DNA of 64,000 nt from Phytopseudomonas punonensis (GCF_900142655.1 NZ_FRBQ01000002.1:194918-258917), one strand, 5' to 3'. Numbered from the stretch's first letter, positions 53,441 to 63,102 are shown. The notes: a model not told the origin generated them from the letters alone. Translations and numbers: made by a program.

Positions 53441-53871
53441 GCTGGGATCGCCCCGATCCGTTCACCATCGACCTGGTGGTCGGCAGCGAGGATATCGACG
53501 GCCTCGGGCATGCCAACAACGCCGTTTACGTGACCTGGCTGGAGCGCTGCGCCTGGCGGCATTCGCAGTCGCTGGGGCTGGATCTGGTCGAGTACCGGCG
53601 CCTGGATCGGGCCATGGCGGTGGTGCGTCACGAGATCGATTACCTGAGCAGCGCCTACGAAGGTCAGGAGCTGTTGATGGGCACCTGGATCGTCGAGTCC
53701 GATCAGCGCCTGAAGATGGATCGCTGTTTCCAGCTGGTACGCCCGCATGATGGCGTCACCTTGTTGCGCGCGCGCACCACCTTCGTCTGCATCGAGCTGT
53801 CCAGCGGGCGACCCAAACGCATGCCGGCCGAGTTCGTCGAAGGCTATGGCAAGGCCTTGCTGCCCGCCTGA
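53437..53871 (+). CDS. Acyl-CoA thioesterase, 4HBT hotdog family
   Basis: 144 aa from GTG 53437. Hotdog-fold signature with catalytic-type D21: EDIDGLGHANNAVYVTWLERCAWRHSQSLGL, then MAVVRHEIDYLSSAYEGQELLMGTWI. Such YbgC-like proteins hydrolyse acyl-CoA, often short-chain or 4-hydroxybenzoyl-CoA-type. Substrate unknown. A frame extends upstream to 53278 but has no family similarity. See the coupled leader frame at 53381. Confidence 0.83.
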   Translation: MSWDRPDPFTIDLVVGSEDIDGLGHANNAVYVTWLERCAWRHSQSLGLDLVEYRRLDRAMAVVRHEIDYLSSAYEGQELLMGTWIVESDQRLKMDRCFQLVRPHDGVTLLRARTTFVCIELSSGRPKRMPAEFVEGYGKALLPA

Positions 53872-53875
53872 TGGG

Positions 53876-54265
53876 TCATGGCTGTGGAGCGAGAAACAGC
53901 TTCTGTTCTTGGTAAACGGCTTGGTAGCTTCGCACCTCACCAGGCTGCAGCAGAATCGACTGGCTGCTCACCAGCTCTATCTGGGCGCAGAAGCCTTCCC
54001 GTGAAGGCGTGAGGACGACGGTCCTCTCGCCGCTCGGCACGTCCAGCGTGACGCTCTCACCGGCTGGCAGGGCCACCACCAATTGTTCGTCAACACGCAG
54101 CTGCAGGTCGCAGGCATTGGGTGCATTGCGGTCGCGGCTGACGATCAGTTTGGCGGTGGCCGCCGGGTCGATGGGCACGCCCTCGGAGATGGGTGTCACG
54201 GCGAAGCTCGCCGTGCTGATCAGCAGCAGGGCGAGCGGTGCGCCGGGCAGGCTAAGTCTGCTCAT
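53876..54265 (-). CDS. Secreted protein of unknown function
   Basis: 129 aa from ATG 54265 (ATG 54271 is also in frame). Signal peptide PLALLLISTASFA-V. The mature part has two cysteines (ACDLQLRV; GFCAQIELVS) that could form a disulfide, and beta-rich sequence (LVVALPAGESVTLDVPSGERTVVLTPS). No family recognised; the pattern resembles small periplasmic beta-sandwich proteins. It converges with the thioesterase, 4 bp apart. Confidence 0.7.
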   Translation of the reverse strand: MSRLSLPGAPLALLLISTASFAVTPISEGVPIDPAATAKLIVSRDRNAPNACDLQLRVDEQLVVALPAGESVTLDVPSGERTVVLTPSREGFCAQIELVSSQSILLQPGEVRSYQAVYQEQKLFLAPQP

Positions 54266-54422
54266 GGTCATTCCAGATTGGCATTCGGTAATGCAATGGA
54301 CTGTTAGAGGTTGCCGGTGTTCAGCTCGCACGCCGCTGTCCTGGCGTGCTCCTCGCCGCTACACTACGCGCCGTTTTCCACCGGCATGCTGATGCCGTCA
54401 CTATCTTTTCGAGAGTACCGCC

Positions 54423-55436
54423 ATGCAGATCGCCCTGGCGCCCATGGAGGGGCTGGTCGATGAAATTCTCCGCGACGTGCTGACCCAGGTTGGCGGCATC
54501 GACTGGTGCGTGACCGAGTTCATCCGCGTCACCGACCGCGTGTTGCCCAGGTCGACCTACCGCAAGCTGGCGCCGGAGCTGTTCAATGGCGCCAGAACCG
54601 CGGCCGGTACGCCGCTACGTGTGCAACTGCTCGGCTCGGACCCCAAGTGCCTGGGTGACAATGCCGCGTATGCCTGTGTGCTCGGTGCACCGGTGATCGA
54701 CCTGAATTTTGGCTGCCCGGCCAAGACGGTGAACAAGTCCCGCGGCGGGGCGGTGCTGCTCAAGGAGCCGGAGCTGTTGCACGCCATCGTGCGTGAGGTG
54801 CGCCGTAGCGTGCCTTCGAGCATTCCAGTGACAGCCAAGATGCGCCTGGGCTTCGATCACAAGGATCTGGCACTGGATTGCGCACGGGCGCTGGCCGAGG
54901 GGGGCGCCGCGCAGATCGTCGTGCATGCGCGCACCAAGGTCGAAGGTTACAAGCCGCCGGCTCACTGGGAATGGGTGGCGCGGGTGCAGGAAGCCGTTGC
55001 CGTGCCTGTGTACGCCAATGGCGATATCTGGTCGCTGGACGACTGGCGGCGTTGCCGTGAAGTCAGTGGTGCGGAAAACATTATGCTCGGCCGCGGCGTA
55101 GTGGCGCAGCCCGACCTGGCCCGGCAGATCGCTGCGGCAAAGGCCGGCCAGGATGCTGGCGTGATGACTTGGGCGGAGCTGCAGCCGCTGCTCGCCGAGT
55201 TCTGGTTACAGGCACGCCGCAAGATTTCTCCGCGTTACGCGTCGGGGCGGCTCAAGCAGTGGCTGGCGATGCTTACCCGCACTTACCCGCAGGCAGTCGA
55301 ACTGTTCGCTGTGGTGCGGCGAGAAACCAACTGCGAGGTCATCGATGCGCTGCTTGGTGTGAACATTGCGCCAGCAGAGGTGAGCATTCTGCAAACGCTC
55401 GAAGCTGACGACGAGGCGTTTAGCGACCTCCGCTGA
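54423..55436 (+). CDS. dusC: tRNA-dihydrouridine(16) synthase DusC
   Basis: 337 aa. FMN TIM-barrel: [16 protein letters not shown], catalytic C98 in [56 protein letters not shown] and [12 protein letters not shown]. The KVEGYKPPA segment is typical of the DusC subgroup. It reduces U16 of tRNAs. The 3' end overlaps the convergent dehydrogenase gene by 17 bp. Confidence 0.93.
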   Translation: MQIALAPMEGLVDEILRDVLTQVGGIDWCVTEFIRVTDRVLPRSTYRKLAPELFNGARTAAGTPLRVQLLGSDPKCLGDNAAYACVLGAPVIDLNFGCPAKTVNKSRGGAVLLKEPELLHAIVREVRRSVPSSIPVTAKMRLGFDHKDLALDCARALAEGGAAQIVVHARTKVEGYKPPAHWEWVARVQEAVAVPVYANGDIWSLDDWRRCREVSGAENIMLGRGVVAQPDLARQIAAAKAGQDAGVMTWAELQPLLAEFWLQARRKISPRYASGRLKQWLAMLTRTYPQAVELFAVVRRETNCEVIDALLGVNIAPAEVSILQTLEADDEAFSDLR

Positions 55437-56166
55437 CGTCCAGTAGCGAACCGGTGGTGTAGGAAGCCTGTTCGCCCGCCAGCCACACAATGGCCTCTGC
55501 CACTTCTTCGGCGCGCCCGCCGCGCCGAAGTGGAATGCTGGCGGCCACGCGCGCCACCCGTTGTGGCTCGCCGCCGCTGGCATGAATCTCGGTGTCGATC
55601 ACCCCAGGGCGCACCGCGTTGACGCGGATGCCATCTTCAGCAAGCTCCTTGGCCAGGCCCACCGTCATGCTGTCGACCGCGCCCTTGGCGGCGGCGTAAT
55701 CGATGTATTCCCCTGGCGCGCCGAGCCGCGCGGCAATCGACGACACATTGACGATTGCGCCACCGCGGCCGCCCTGACGGGTCGACATGCGTGCTATCGC
55801 CTCGCGGTTGCACAGGAAGCTGCCGTACACGTTGGTCGCGAATACCCGCTGCCAGCGCTCCAGGCTCATCTGCTCCAGGCGCATCTGCTGCTCCAGCATG
55901 CCGGCATTGTTGACCAGCACGTCCAGGCGCCCAAGGCGTTCATCGATCTCGGCGAACAGATCGCGAACCTGAGCTTCGTCCGCCACGTCGGCCGGCAGCG
56001 CGATAGCCTGGCCACCGTTGGCGGCGATTTCTTTGGCCAGCGCTTCGGCGGTCTCGCGCTGGCGATGGTAGTTGATCACCACGCTGTAGCCATGCTGCGC
56101 CGCCAGGCGCGCGGTGGCGGCGCCGATGCCGCGGCTGGCTCCGGTAATCAGAATGATGCGGCTCAT
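55420..56166 (-). CDS. Short-chain dehydrogenase/reductase
   Basis: 248 aa from ATG 56166, preceded by AAGGAG; the longer frame to 56250 crosses the hsp20 promoter and is rejected. Classical [11 protein letters not shown] (8-15) cofactor loop, NNAG, S142/S143, and YxxxK as Y157...K161. Ends [36 protein letters not shown], like 3-oxoacyl/glucose dehydrogenase-type SDRs. The [11 protein letters not shown] stretch after the second beta strand favours NADP(H). Substrate unknown. Confidence 0.88.
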   Translation of the reverse strand: MSRIILITGASRGIGAATARLAAQHGYSVVINYHRQRETAEALAKEIAANGGQAIALPADVADEAQVRDLFAEIDERLGRLDVLVNNAGMLEQQMRLEQMSLERWQRVFATNVYGSFLCNREAIARMSTRQGGRGGAIVNVSSIAARLGAPGEYIDYAAAKGAVDSMTVGLAKELAEDGIRVNAVRPGVIDTEIHASGGEPQRVARVAASIPLRRGGRAEEVAEAIVWLAGEQASYTTGSLLDVSGGR

Positions 56167-56187
56167 CAAAAACTCCTTTTTCAGGGC

Positions 56188-56215
56188 CTTGAAATTTTTT
56201 CGGGCATCCACATTT
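56188..56215 (+). promoter_or_regulatory. RpoH (sigma32) heat-shock promoter of hsp20
   Basis: CTTGAAA (56188-56194), 13-bp spacer, CCACATTT (56208-56215), against CTTGAAA-N11-16-CCCCATNT. Perfect -35 and one change at -10. Confidence 0.85.
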
Positions 56216-56221
56216 TTCTCA

Positions 56222-56283
56222 CTGCGGGATGCCGAAGTCGGGTCCCGCACCTTATCACTCGCTGACTATTCAGGAGATTTACC
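56222..56283 (+). promoter_or_regulatory. ROSE-like RNA thermometer in the hsp20 leader
   Basis: A leader of about 62 nt with two hairpins. The first is TGCGGGA/TCCCGCA (56223-56229 with 56243-56249). The second is CTC-G-CTGA-CTAT-TCAG-GAG (56258-56276), which folds the ribosome site AGGAG into a weak stem. Its 5' arm contains UCGCU, matching the ROSE motif U(U/C)GCU, with the bulged G. ROSE elements melt on heating and are known before ibpA in pseudomonads. Confidence 0.75.
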
Positions 56284-56730
56284 ATGAGCACTGCATTTTC
56301 CATGACCCCGCTGTTCCGTCAGTCCATTGGCTTCGACCGTTTCAACGACCTGTTCGAGTCGGCGATGCGCAACGAGACGAGCAGCAGCTACCCGCCCTAT
56401 AACGTCGAGAAGCATGCCGACGACCAGTACCGGATCGTCATCGCTGCCGCTGGTTTCCAGGATGAAGATCTGGATCTGCAGGTCGAGCGCGGTGTGTTGA
56501 CCGTGACCGGCGGCAAGCGCGCGGGCAATGGTGAAAATGTCACCTACCTGTATCAGGGCATCGCTCAGCGTTCGTTCAAGCTGTCGTTCCGTCTGGCCGA
56601 TCATATCGAGGTCAAGAGCGCCAACCTGGAGAGCGGCCTGCTCAATATCGAGCTGGTGCGTCATGTGCCGGAAGAGGCCAAAGCCAAGCGAATCCCGATC
56701 GGGGCTGCACGTGCGGCGCTGGAAAACTGA
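56284..56730 (+). CDS. ibpA: Small heat-shock protein (IbpA/Hsp20)
   Basis: 148 aa. N terminus MTPLFRQSIGFDRFNDLFESAMRNE. The alpha-crystallin domain (about 35-128) has NVEKHADDQYRIVIAAAGFQDEDLDLQVERGVLTVTGGKR and GIAQRSFKLSFRLADHIEVKSANLESGLLNIEL. The C-terminal tail contains the IPI motif (KRIPIGAA). It holds unfolding proteins during heat stress. Both a sigma32 promoter and a ROSE-like leader control it. Confidence 0.95.
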   Translation: MSTAFSMTPLFRQSIGFDRFNDLFESAMRNETSSSYPPYNVEKHADDQYRIVIAAAGFQDEDLDLQVERGVLTVTGGKRAGNGENVTYLYQGIAQRSFKLSFRLADHIEVKSANLESGLLNIELVRHVPEEAKAKRIPIGAARAALEN

Positions 56731-56751
56731 TTCCCGCGGCTGCACACCGGA

Positions 56752-56780
56752 GAAGGCGCCCTCGTGGCGCCTTTTCTGTT
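56752..56780. terminator. Terminator between hsp20 and the GGDEF/EAL gene
   Basis: AAGGCGCC-CTCGT-GGCGCCTT followed by TTCTGTTT. It serves hsp20 and possibly the convergent gene. Confidence 0.85.
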
Positions 56781-59702
56781 TCAGAGCGGCAGGTGAGCGG
56801 TCTGGGTGAGCAGGTCGCGGAAGATCGGCAGCGGCAGCGGGCGGCTGAACAGATAGCCCTGATAACAGTGGCAGCCCTGGGCTTGCAGGAAGTCCAGCTG
56901 GCTCTGTTGCTCCACGCCTTCGGCGATCACCTCCAGGCCCAGGCTGAGGCCGAGCGCCACCACGGCACGGATGATTTCTGCATCGCTGGGGTTGATGGTG
57001 GCGTCGCGCACGAACGACTGGTCGATCTTCAGTACGTCCACGGGCAGGCGTTTGAGGTAGGTAAGCGACGAATAGCCAGTGCCGAAATCGTCCATGGCGA
57101 AGCTCACGCCCAGTTTGCGCAGGCGGTTCATCTTGGCGATGGTGTCGTCGATGTCCTCGATGACGATGCCTTCGGTGATCTCCAGCTTGAGCATGCCGTG
57201 GGGCAGTTTGTTCTTGCGCAGGCAATGCTCGACGCGCTCGACGAAATCCCCCTGGCGGAACTGCCGGGTGCTGATGTTCACGCACAGGCTGAACTGCTCA
57301 TCAATGATGCGTTCCTCCAGCAGCTGTGCGCAGGCGTGGCAGGCTTCGACCATCACCCAGGCGCCCACTTCGAGGATCAGCCCGCTTTCTTCCAGTACAT
57401 GGATGAACAGAGCAGGCGACTGCTGGCCCAGTGTTGGATGCGCCCAGCGCAACAAGGCTTCGGCGCCGATAATCTGGCCGCTGCGTGCATCCACCTGGGG
57501 CTGGAAGTGCAGCTCGAATTCGCCGCGACTCAGCGCCGTGCGCAACTCGTTTTCCAGGCGCAGGCGTTCGCTGGCAGCATGCTGCATGGAGTTGTGGAAC
57601 AGCTGGATGGTGTTGCGGCCTGAATCCTTGGCGCGGTACAGGGCGATGTCGGCGCGCTTGAGTAGGTCCGCCGGCGTCTGGCCGTGATCGGGAATTAGCG
57701 CGATGCCGATGCTCGGGGTGACCTGCAGGCGGTGACCTTCGAGCAGCATCGGCTCGCTGAGCAGATTGCGCAGCTTTTCTGCAGCCTGCCCGGCATGACT
57801 GACGACTTGCTCGAGCGTACCTTCTAGGCCGGTCAGCAGCACCACGAACTCGTCGCCGCCCAGGCGCGCCACGGTGTCTTCCTCGCGCACGCTGACTTCC
57901 AGGCGCGCGGTGATCAGCTTGAGCACCGCGTCGCCAAACGGGTGGCCAAGCGAATCATTGATGTGCTTGAAGTGATCGAGGTCGAGAAACAGCAGGGCGC
58001 CGCGTAGGCGGTGGCGTTGCAGTAGTGCGATCTGCTGCGTCAGGCGATCCATCAGCAGGGCGCGATTGGGCAGGCTGGTTAGCGGGTCGTGGTAGGCAAG
58101 GTGATGAATCTGATGCTGGGCGGCCTTGAGCTGGCTGATGTCGCGGGCGGTCACCAGCAGGCAAAGCATGCCGTCCAGCTCGATGGGTTCGAAGGAAACT
58201 TCCACTTCTAGCAGTTCGCCGTGGCGATCCTGGCCGGTCATTTCGAGACGCTGCACGTGCCCTTCGTCGTGAAGCATCTGGAGCATTTGCCGGCGTTGCT
58301 CCGCGTCGGGCCAGATACCTACTTCGAGGGAGGTACGGCCTATGACCTCTTCTGCGCTGTAGCCGGTGAGGCGGGTGAAGCCGTCGTTGACCTCGATATA
58401 GCGCCCGGTATCACGTGTGGTGATGGTGATGGCGTCCGGGCTGGAGTGAAAGGCCTTGGAGAACTTCTCCTGGCTGGCCTTGAGCGCGGATTCGGCGCGT
58501 TGTTGCTCGGTGATATCGCGAAACATGCTGAGTACACAGGGTTGCCCTGCTAGCTCCAGGCGTCTACACGACACGATGCAGGTCATGACGCCGCCTTGCG
58601 GGTCACGTAGATCGATACGTTGGTCGGTCAGGTCGTTACCGCTGATGATCATGCTACGCAGTTCGGCATGTTGCGGCAGCGCCTGCCAGGGCTCGAGCTT
58701 GAAGATATTCCGGCCAGTGACTTCTGCTGGACGCCAGCCGAAGGCCTGGGTGAAGGCCGGGTTGATCTCGAGAATGCGCCCCTCCGGCAGGGTGGTTACG
58801 CAAATCGGATCAGGGCTGGCCTGGAACACCATGGCGAACTTGCGCTCGGAGGCCTGCAGGCGCTGCTCGCGCAGGGTGCGCTCGCTGGTATCGATCATGA
58901 TGCCGGTCATTCGCGCCGGCTGGCCGTTGGCATCACGGTGCAGTTTGGCGCTGCTCTCCAGGTAATGCGTCTGCCCGCTGGCGTGTACCGTGCGGTAGGT
59001 GACCTGAGAGTCCTCGCCGTTGTCGAGCAGCAGGTCGCGGTAAGTCTGGCGCAGCGCCTTACGGTCCTGCATCGGGACGTGCGCAAAGAAATCCGTGAAC
59101 GGCCCCTGGAAGGGTTCGGCAGGCAAGCCGTGCAACGCAGCAGCCCGGCCCGAGGCGAACATGGTGTCGCTGGGGATGTGCCAGTCCCAGGTGCCCAGTT
59201 CTGCTGATTCGAGCGCCATGCGCAGGCGTTCCTGGCTATCGGCCAGGGCCTGCTCTTGGCTGCGTTGCCGGTTAATGTCGCGAACCACGCCGAACATCCG
59301 GTTCTGCTTGCCTTCACCGGCCTGCAGGCTGCCGGTAATCTCGATCCAGCGCAGGCTGCCGTCCGGCAAGTGGATACGGTGGCGGATCGGCTCTGCAGTC
59401 GGGGAGCCGTCGATGACTGCCTGAAACATGCGCAGCACTTCGCCGCGCTCTTCTTCGGGAATCAGCCCTATATAGTCGACCGGCGCGCTCAGTGGTCGAG
59501 TCGGGTCGAGGCCGAAGACCTTTTGAGCTCCACGTGACCAGCTGACCTCACCACTGTCGATGTTCCAGTACCAGGCCCCGAGCCCCGCTCCGTTGAGGGC
59601 CGCCAGCAGGTGCTGGCTGTCGTGCCAGGTCTTTTCGAACTCGGCGGGATCAAGCACCGGTACGTGGGGCAATGGTGGGCGTTTGTCGTTGGAGTTGCCC
59701 AT
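56781..59702 (-). CDS. PAS-PAS-PAS-PAS-GGDEF-EAL cyclic di-GMP protein
   Basis: 973 aa, no membrane helix, so cytoplasmic. Four PAS/PAC units (about 33-145, 155-275, 285-395, 410-525). A GGDEF domain has an intact active site LGGDEFVVLL (near 615). An EAL domain follows (GAEALLRWAHP, E near 747; DDFGTGYSSLTYLKRLPVDVLKIDQSFV). Both catalytic motifs look intact, so it might make and break c-di-GMP, with PAS input deciding. An I-site RxxD before GGDEF was not seen for certain. It could feed FlgZ and FleQ in this window, but no link is shown by position. The gene is single, convergent with hsp20. Confidence 0.93.
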   Translation of the reverse strand: MGNSNDKRPPLPHVPVLDPAEFEKTWHDSQHLLAALNGAGLGAWYWNIDSGEVSWSRGAQKVFGLDPTRPLSAPVDYIGLIPEEERGEVLRMFQAVIDGSPTAEPIRHRIHLPDGSLRWIEITGSLQAGEGKQNRMFGVVRDINRQRSQEQALADSQERLRMALESAELGTWDWHIPSDTMFASGRAAALHGLPAEPFQGPFTDFFAHVPMQDRKALRQTYRDLLLDNGEDSQVTYRTVHASGQTHYLESSAKLHRDANGQPARMTGIMIDTSERTLREQRLQASERKFAMVFQASPDPICVTTLPEGRILEINPAFTQAFGWRPAEVTGRNIFKLEPWQALPQHAELRSMIISGNDLTDQRIDLRDPQGGVMTCIVSCRRLELAGQPCVLSMFRDITEQQRAESALKASQEKFSKAFHSSPDAITITTRDTGRYIEVNDGFTRLTGYSAEEVIGRTSLEVGIWPDAEQRRQMLQMLHDEGHVQRLEMTGQDRHGELLEVEVSFEPIELDGMLCLLVTARDISQLKAAQHQIHHLAYHDPLTSLPNRALLMDRLTQQIALLQRHRLRGALLFLDLDHFKHINDSLGHPFGDAVLKLITARLEVSVREEDTVARLGGDEFVVLLTGLEGTLEQVVSHAGQAAEKLRNLLSEPMLLEGHRLQVTPSIGIALIPDHGQTPADLLKRADIALYRAKDSGRNTIQLFHNSMQHAASERLRLENELRTALSRGEFELHFQPQVDARSGQIIGAEALLRWAHPTLGQQSPALFIHVLEESGLILEVGAWVMVEACHACAQLLEERIIDEQFSLCVNISTRQFRQGDFVERVEHCLRKNKLPHGMLKLEITEGIVIEDIDDTIAKMNRLRKLGVSFAMDDFGTGYSSLTYLKRLPVDVLKIDQSFVRDATINPSDAEIIRAVVALGLSLGLEVIAEGVEQQSQLDFLQAQGCHCYQGYLFSRPLPLPIFRDLLTQTAHLPL

Positions 59703-59816
59703 TGACCCTTCCTCTACATAAGCCCGGCCAGAGTGGTGGCCGGGCTATCGGCAAGTACGCCGAATGAATACCGGCCAATGGCCGGTATGAGTGCCACGTT
59801 AGCTGTTGCCTTAGCG

Positions 59817-60698
59817 CTAAGGCAAGCTGTCACGCTGGCCGTCGAGCAGTTGCATGAAGGCCCTGGCGGCATTCGAAAGAGTACGCTCGGTATGCACGAT
59901 GTAGCCCAGCTGGCGTGACAGCTGAATGCCCGGCAACGGCAGCCGGAACACCTGATCATCGAGCATGGTGCGCGGCAATACGCTCCAGGCCAGGCCAATG
60001 GAAACCATCATTTTGATGGTTTCCAGATAGTTGGTGCTCATGGCGATATTCGGCGTCAGGTCCTCGGCCTCGAACAGGCGCTGAACGATATGGTGGGTAA
60101 AGGTGTTGCCGCCGGGAAATACCGCTGGGTGCAGGGCGACATCGGCGAGGGTCACGCCCGTGCTTTGGGCCAGTGGGTGCTCGGGGGCGGTGACGAAATC
60201 CAGCGGGTCATCCCACACTGGCACGGCGCGCACCGGATCGCGGGTATCTGGCGCCAGGGTGATCACCGCCAGCTCGGCGCGGCCGTGGAACACCTCGTCG
60301 TAAGCCACTTCCGAGTCGAGAAACTGGATGTCTAGCGCGACTTGCGGATGTGCGCGGGTAAAGGCGCGCAGCAGCGGCGGCAAGCGGTGCAGGCCGATAT
60401 GGTGGCTGGTGGCGAGGGTCAGCCGGCCGGTGATCTCGCCATTGAGGTTGGTCAGCGCCCGGCGGGTATCCTCCAGCACGTTGAGAATCTGATAAGCACG
60501 TGGCAGCAGGGCGCGGCCAGCCTCGGTCAGGCTCACCTCGCGGCCTAGGCGGTCGAACAGGCGCACACGCAGTTGCTGCTCCAGACTGGCGATGCGCTTG
60601 CTGACTGCTGGTTGGGTCAGGTGCAGGCGTATCGCCGCTTCGGAAAAGCTGCCGAGTTCGGCAATGGCGATAAAGGCATTGAGCGTGGCGAGATCCAT
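59817..60698 (-). CDS. LysR-family transcriptional regulator
   Basis: 293 aa. N-terminal winged HTH (1-60; LNAFIAIAELGSFSEAAIRLHLTQPAVSKRIASLEQQLRVRLFDR) and the LysR substrate-binding domain (about 90-290). Divergent from leuC with a 318-bp gap, the same arrangement as beside leuC in P. aeruginosa (PA3122 region, as I recall). It may regulate leucine synthesis or another target. The effector is unknown. Confidence 0.93.
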   Translation of the reverse strand: MDLATLNAFIAIAELGSFSEAAIRLHLTQPAVSKRIASLEQQLRVRLFDRLGREVSLTEAGRALLPRAYQILNVLEDTRRALTNLNGEITGRLTLATSHHIGLHRLPPLLRAFTRAHPQVALDIQFLDSEVAYDEVFHGRAELAVITLAPDTRDPVRAVPVWDDPLDFVTAPEHPLAQSTGVTLADVALHPAVFPGGNTFTHHIVQRLFEAEDLTPNIAMSTNYLETIKMMVSIGLAWSVLPRTMLDDQVFRLPLPGIQLSRQLGYIVHTERTLSNAARAFMQLLDGQRDSLP

Positions 60699-61016
60699 AA
60701 GTCTTCCAGTTGGCGATCTGCGTTGTTTATCGCCCGATGCTATATCAATTCCGTTCAGGAATCTTCTGGATGAAAAATATGAATTTGAGTTATTCGCTAC
60801 CGAGGCATAGCATTCTCCCCATAAGCGAAGGGGCTATTGCTCCGGCATAGAACGGGTGCCTCTAAAAACGTAAGCGAGGCAGTCAGCGCAAGGCGAAAGC
60901 AGGCGAGAAAGCGGAGTTTACGAGTTGTAAATGAGCATTTTGAGACTGCTTTCAACGCGGCGATGACAACGCAGGTAGTTTTTAGAGGTGCCCGAAGACT
61001 GATGAGGAACAGGCTG
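60699..61016. other. Divergent region between LysR gene and leuC
   Basis: 318 bp with no gene. It contains the 140-bp MITE-like repeat (60854-60993) and must hold the leuC promoter and LysR sites, which I could not assign. A frame through it in phase with leuC is open by chance; leuC homologues start at 61017. Confidence 0.6.
60854..60993. repeat. 140-bp MITE-like element with 16-bp terminal inverted repeats
   Basis: The left end GGGTGCCTCTAAAAAC (60854-60869) and the right end GTTTTTAGAGGTGCCC (60978-60993) are inverted repeats with 14 of 16 bases matching. The interior has no gene and is rich in AGGCG-type repeats. I recognise the end sequence as that of a dispersed repeat in pseudomonads, but cannot show copy number here. 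No clear target-site duplication. It lies 23 bp before the leuC start. Confidence 0.7.
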
Positions 61017-62444
61017 ATGGTTGGCAAGACGCTCTACGACAAGTTGTGGGAAATGCACGAAGTGAAGCGACGCGACGACGGCTCGTCGCTGATCTACATC
61101 GACCGCCACATTCTTCACGAAGTGACGTCGCCCCAGGCCTTCGAAGGCCTGCGCCTGGCCGGGCGCAAGCCGTGGCGTATCGACGCCAACATCGCCACCC
61201 CGGATCACAACGTGCCGACCACCCGCGCCGAGCGCCTCGGTGGCCTGGACGCCATCGCCGATGAAGTCTCGCGTATTCAGGTCAAGACCCTGGACGAGAA
61301 CTGCGACGACTTCGGCATTCTCGAATTCAAGATGAACGACGTGCGCCAGGGCATCGTGCACGTGGTCGGCCCGGAGCAGGGTGCCACCTTGCCAGGCATG
61401 ACCGTGGTCTGCGGCGACTCGCACACCTCCACCCATGGTGCGTTTGGCGCGCTGGCCCATGGCATCGGCACCTCCGAGGTCGAGCACGTGCTCGCCACTC
61501 AATGCCTGGTCGCCAAGAAAATGAAGAACATGCAGGTGCGGGTCGAGGGCAAGCTGCCGTTCGGTGTGACGGCCAAGGACATCGTGCTCGCGGTGATCGG
61601 CAAGATCGGCACCGCTGGCGGTAATGGCCATGCCATGGAGTTCGCCGGCAGCGCGATCCGTGACCTGTCTCTCGAAGGGCGCATGACCATCTGCAACATG
61701 TCCATCGAAGCCGGCGCCCGGGTTGGCCTGGTGGCGGTCGATGAGAAAACCATCGCCTATGTCGAAGGCCGACCGTATTCGCCGAAGGGCGCGGATTGGC
61801 AAAAAGCCGTGGCGGTATGGCGTGACCTGGTTTCCGATGCCGACGCGCATTTCGACACCGTGGTCGAGCTGCGTGCAGAAGACATCAAACCGCAGGTCAG
61901 CTGGGGCACGTCGCCCGAGATGGTCCTGGCTGTTGACCAGAACGTGCCGGACCCGGCCCGTGAAAACGACCCGGTGAAGAAGGATTCGATCACCCGCGCG
62001 CTTAAGTACATGGGCCTCGCCGCCAACCAGCCGATCACCGACATCAAGCTTGATCGCGTGTTCATTGGCTCGTGCACCAACTCGCGCATCGAAGATCTGC
62101 GCGCCGCTGCTGAAGTGGCCAGGGGTCGCAAGGTCGCCAGCACCGTCAAGCAGGCGCTGGTCGTTCCGGGCTCAGGTCTGGTCAAGGCCCAGGCGGAAAG
62201 CGAAGGGCTGGACAAGATCTTCATCGAAGCCGGTTTCGAGTGGCGTGAACCAGGCTGCTCCATGTGCCTGGCGATGAACCCGGACAAACTCGGCAACGGC
62301 GAGCATTGCGCGTCGACCTCCAACCGCAACTTCGAAGGCCGTCAGGGCGCTGGTGGTCGTACCCACCTGGTAAGCCCGGCCATGGCTGCCGCCGCAGCGG
62401 TCACCGGTCGCTTCATCGACGTTCGCGAATTGATTCAGGCCTGA
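61017..62444 (+). CDS. leuC: 3-isopropylmalate dehydratase large subunit LeuC
   Basis: 475 aa from ATG 61017 ([28 protein letters not shown] upstream). Aconitase family. Predicted 4Fe-4S ligands C353 (GSCTNSR), C414 and C417 (PGCSMCL). RTDHNVPTT-like [10 protein letters not shown] and [15 protein letters not shown] are also present. With LeuD it isomerises 2- to 3-isopropylmalate in leucine synthesis. It needs an iron-sulfur cluster, so it is iron-sensitive. The leuD ATG follows 10 bp later. Confidence 0.97.
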   Translation: MVGKTLYDKLWEMHEVKRRDDGSSLIYIDRHILHEVTSPQAFEGLRLAGRKPWRIDANIATPDHNVPTTRAERLGGLDAIADEVSRIQVKTLDENCDDFGILEFKMNDVRQGIVHVVGPEQGATLPGMTVVCGDSHTSTHGAFGALAHGIGTSEVEHVLATQCLVAKKMKNMQVRVEGKLPFGVTAKDIVLAVIGKIGTAGGNGHAMEFAGSAIRDLSLEGRMTICNMSIEAGARVGLVAVDEKTIAYVEGRPYSPKGADWQKAVAVWRDLVSDADAHFDTVVELRAEDIKPQVSWGTSPEMVLAVDQNVPDPARENDPVKKDSITRALKYMGLAANQPITDIKLDRVFIGSCTNSRIEDLRAAAEVARGRKVASTVKQALVVPGSGLVKAQAESEGLDKIFIEAGFEWREPGCSMCLAMNPDKLGNGEHCASTSNRNFEGRQGAGGRTHLVSPAMAAAAAVTGRFIDVRELIQA

Positions 62445-62454
62445 GGAGTACGAC

Positions 62455-63102
62455 ATGACACCTTTTACCCAGCACACCGGCTTGGTCGCTCCGCTTGATC
62501 GCGCCAACGTCGACACCGACCAGATCATCCCCAAGCAGTTCTTGAAGTCGATCAAGCGCACCGGCTTTGGCCCGAACCTGTTCGACGAGTGGCGTTACCT
62601 GGATGTCGGGCAGCCAAACCAAGACAACTCCAATCGGCCGCTCAATAAGGACTTCGTGCTCAACTTCCCGCGTTATCAGGGCGCCAGCGTGTTGCTGGCC
62701 CGTGAAAACTTTGGTTGTGGTTCGAGCCGCGAGCACGCGCCGTGGGCGCTGGACGAGTACGGTTTCCGCACCGTGATCGCGCCGAGCTTCGCTGATATCT
62801 TCTTCAACAACAGCTTCAAGAACGGCCTGCTGCCGATCGTGCTGGCCGAAGAGGAAGTCGATGCGCTGTTCGAACAGGCCGAGGCCACCGAGGGTTACCA
62901 ACTGACCGTCGACCTCGCTGCGCAGACCGTCACCCGTCCGGATGGCGTGCAGTACAACTTTGAAGTCGATGCCTTCCGCAAGCACTGCCTGCTCAATGGC
63001 CTCGATGATATCGGCCTGACTCTGCAGGACGCCGACGCGATCCGTGCGTTCGAAGTCGGCTACAGGCAACGTCAGCCGTGGCTGTTCGGCGCCATCAAGT
63101 AA
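62455..63102 (+). CDS. leuD: 3-isopropylmalate dehydratase small subunit LeuD
   Basis: 215 aa. Swivel domain of the aconitase family: [64 protein letters not shown]. It completes the LeuCD enzyme. TGAGGAGT lies before the ATG. A 195-bp gap with a very GC-rich palindrome (near 63110) separates it from leuB. Confidence 0.97.
   Translation: MTPFTQHTGLVAPLDRANVDTDQIIPKQFLKSIKRTGFGPNLFDEWRYLDVGQPNQDNSNRPLNKDFVLNFPRYQGASVLLARENFGCGSSREHAPWALDEYGFRTVIAPSFADIFFNNSFKNGLLPIVLAEEEVDALFEQAEATEGYQLTVDLAAQTVTRPDGVQYNFEVDAFRKHCLLNGLDDIGLTLQDADAIRAFEVGYRQRQPWLFGAIK

Noticed and set aside
60837..61016. N-terminal extension of leuC through the inverted-repeat element
   Set aside because: The 60 extra residues are translated from the MITE-like element. 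LeuC homologues begin at [11 protein letters not shown], and a ribosome site precedes 61017.
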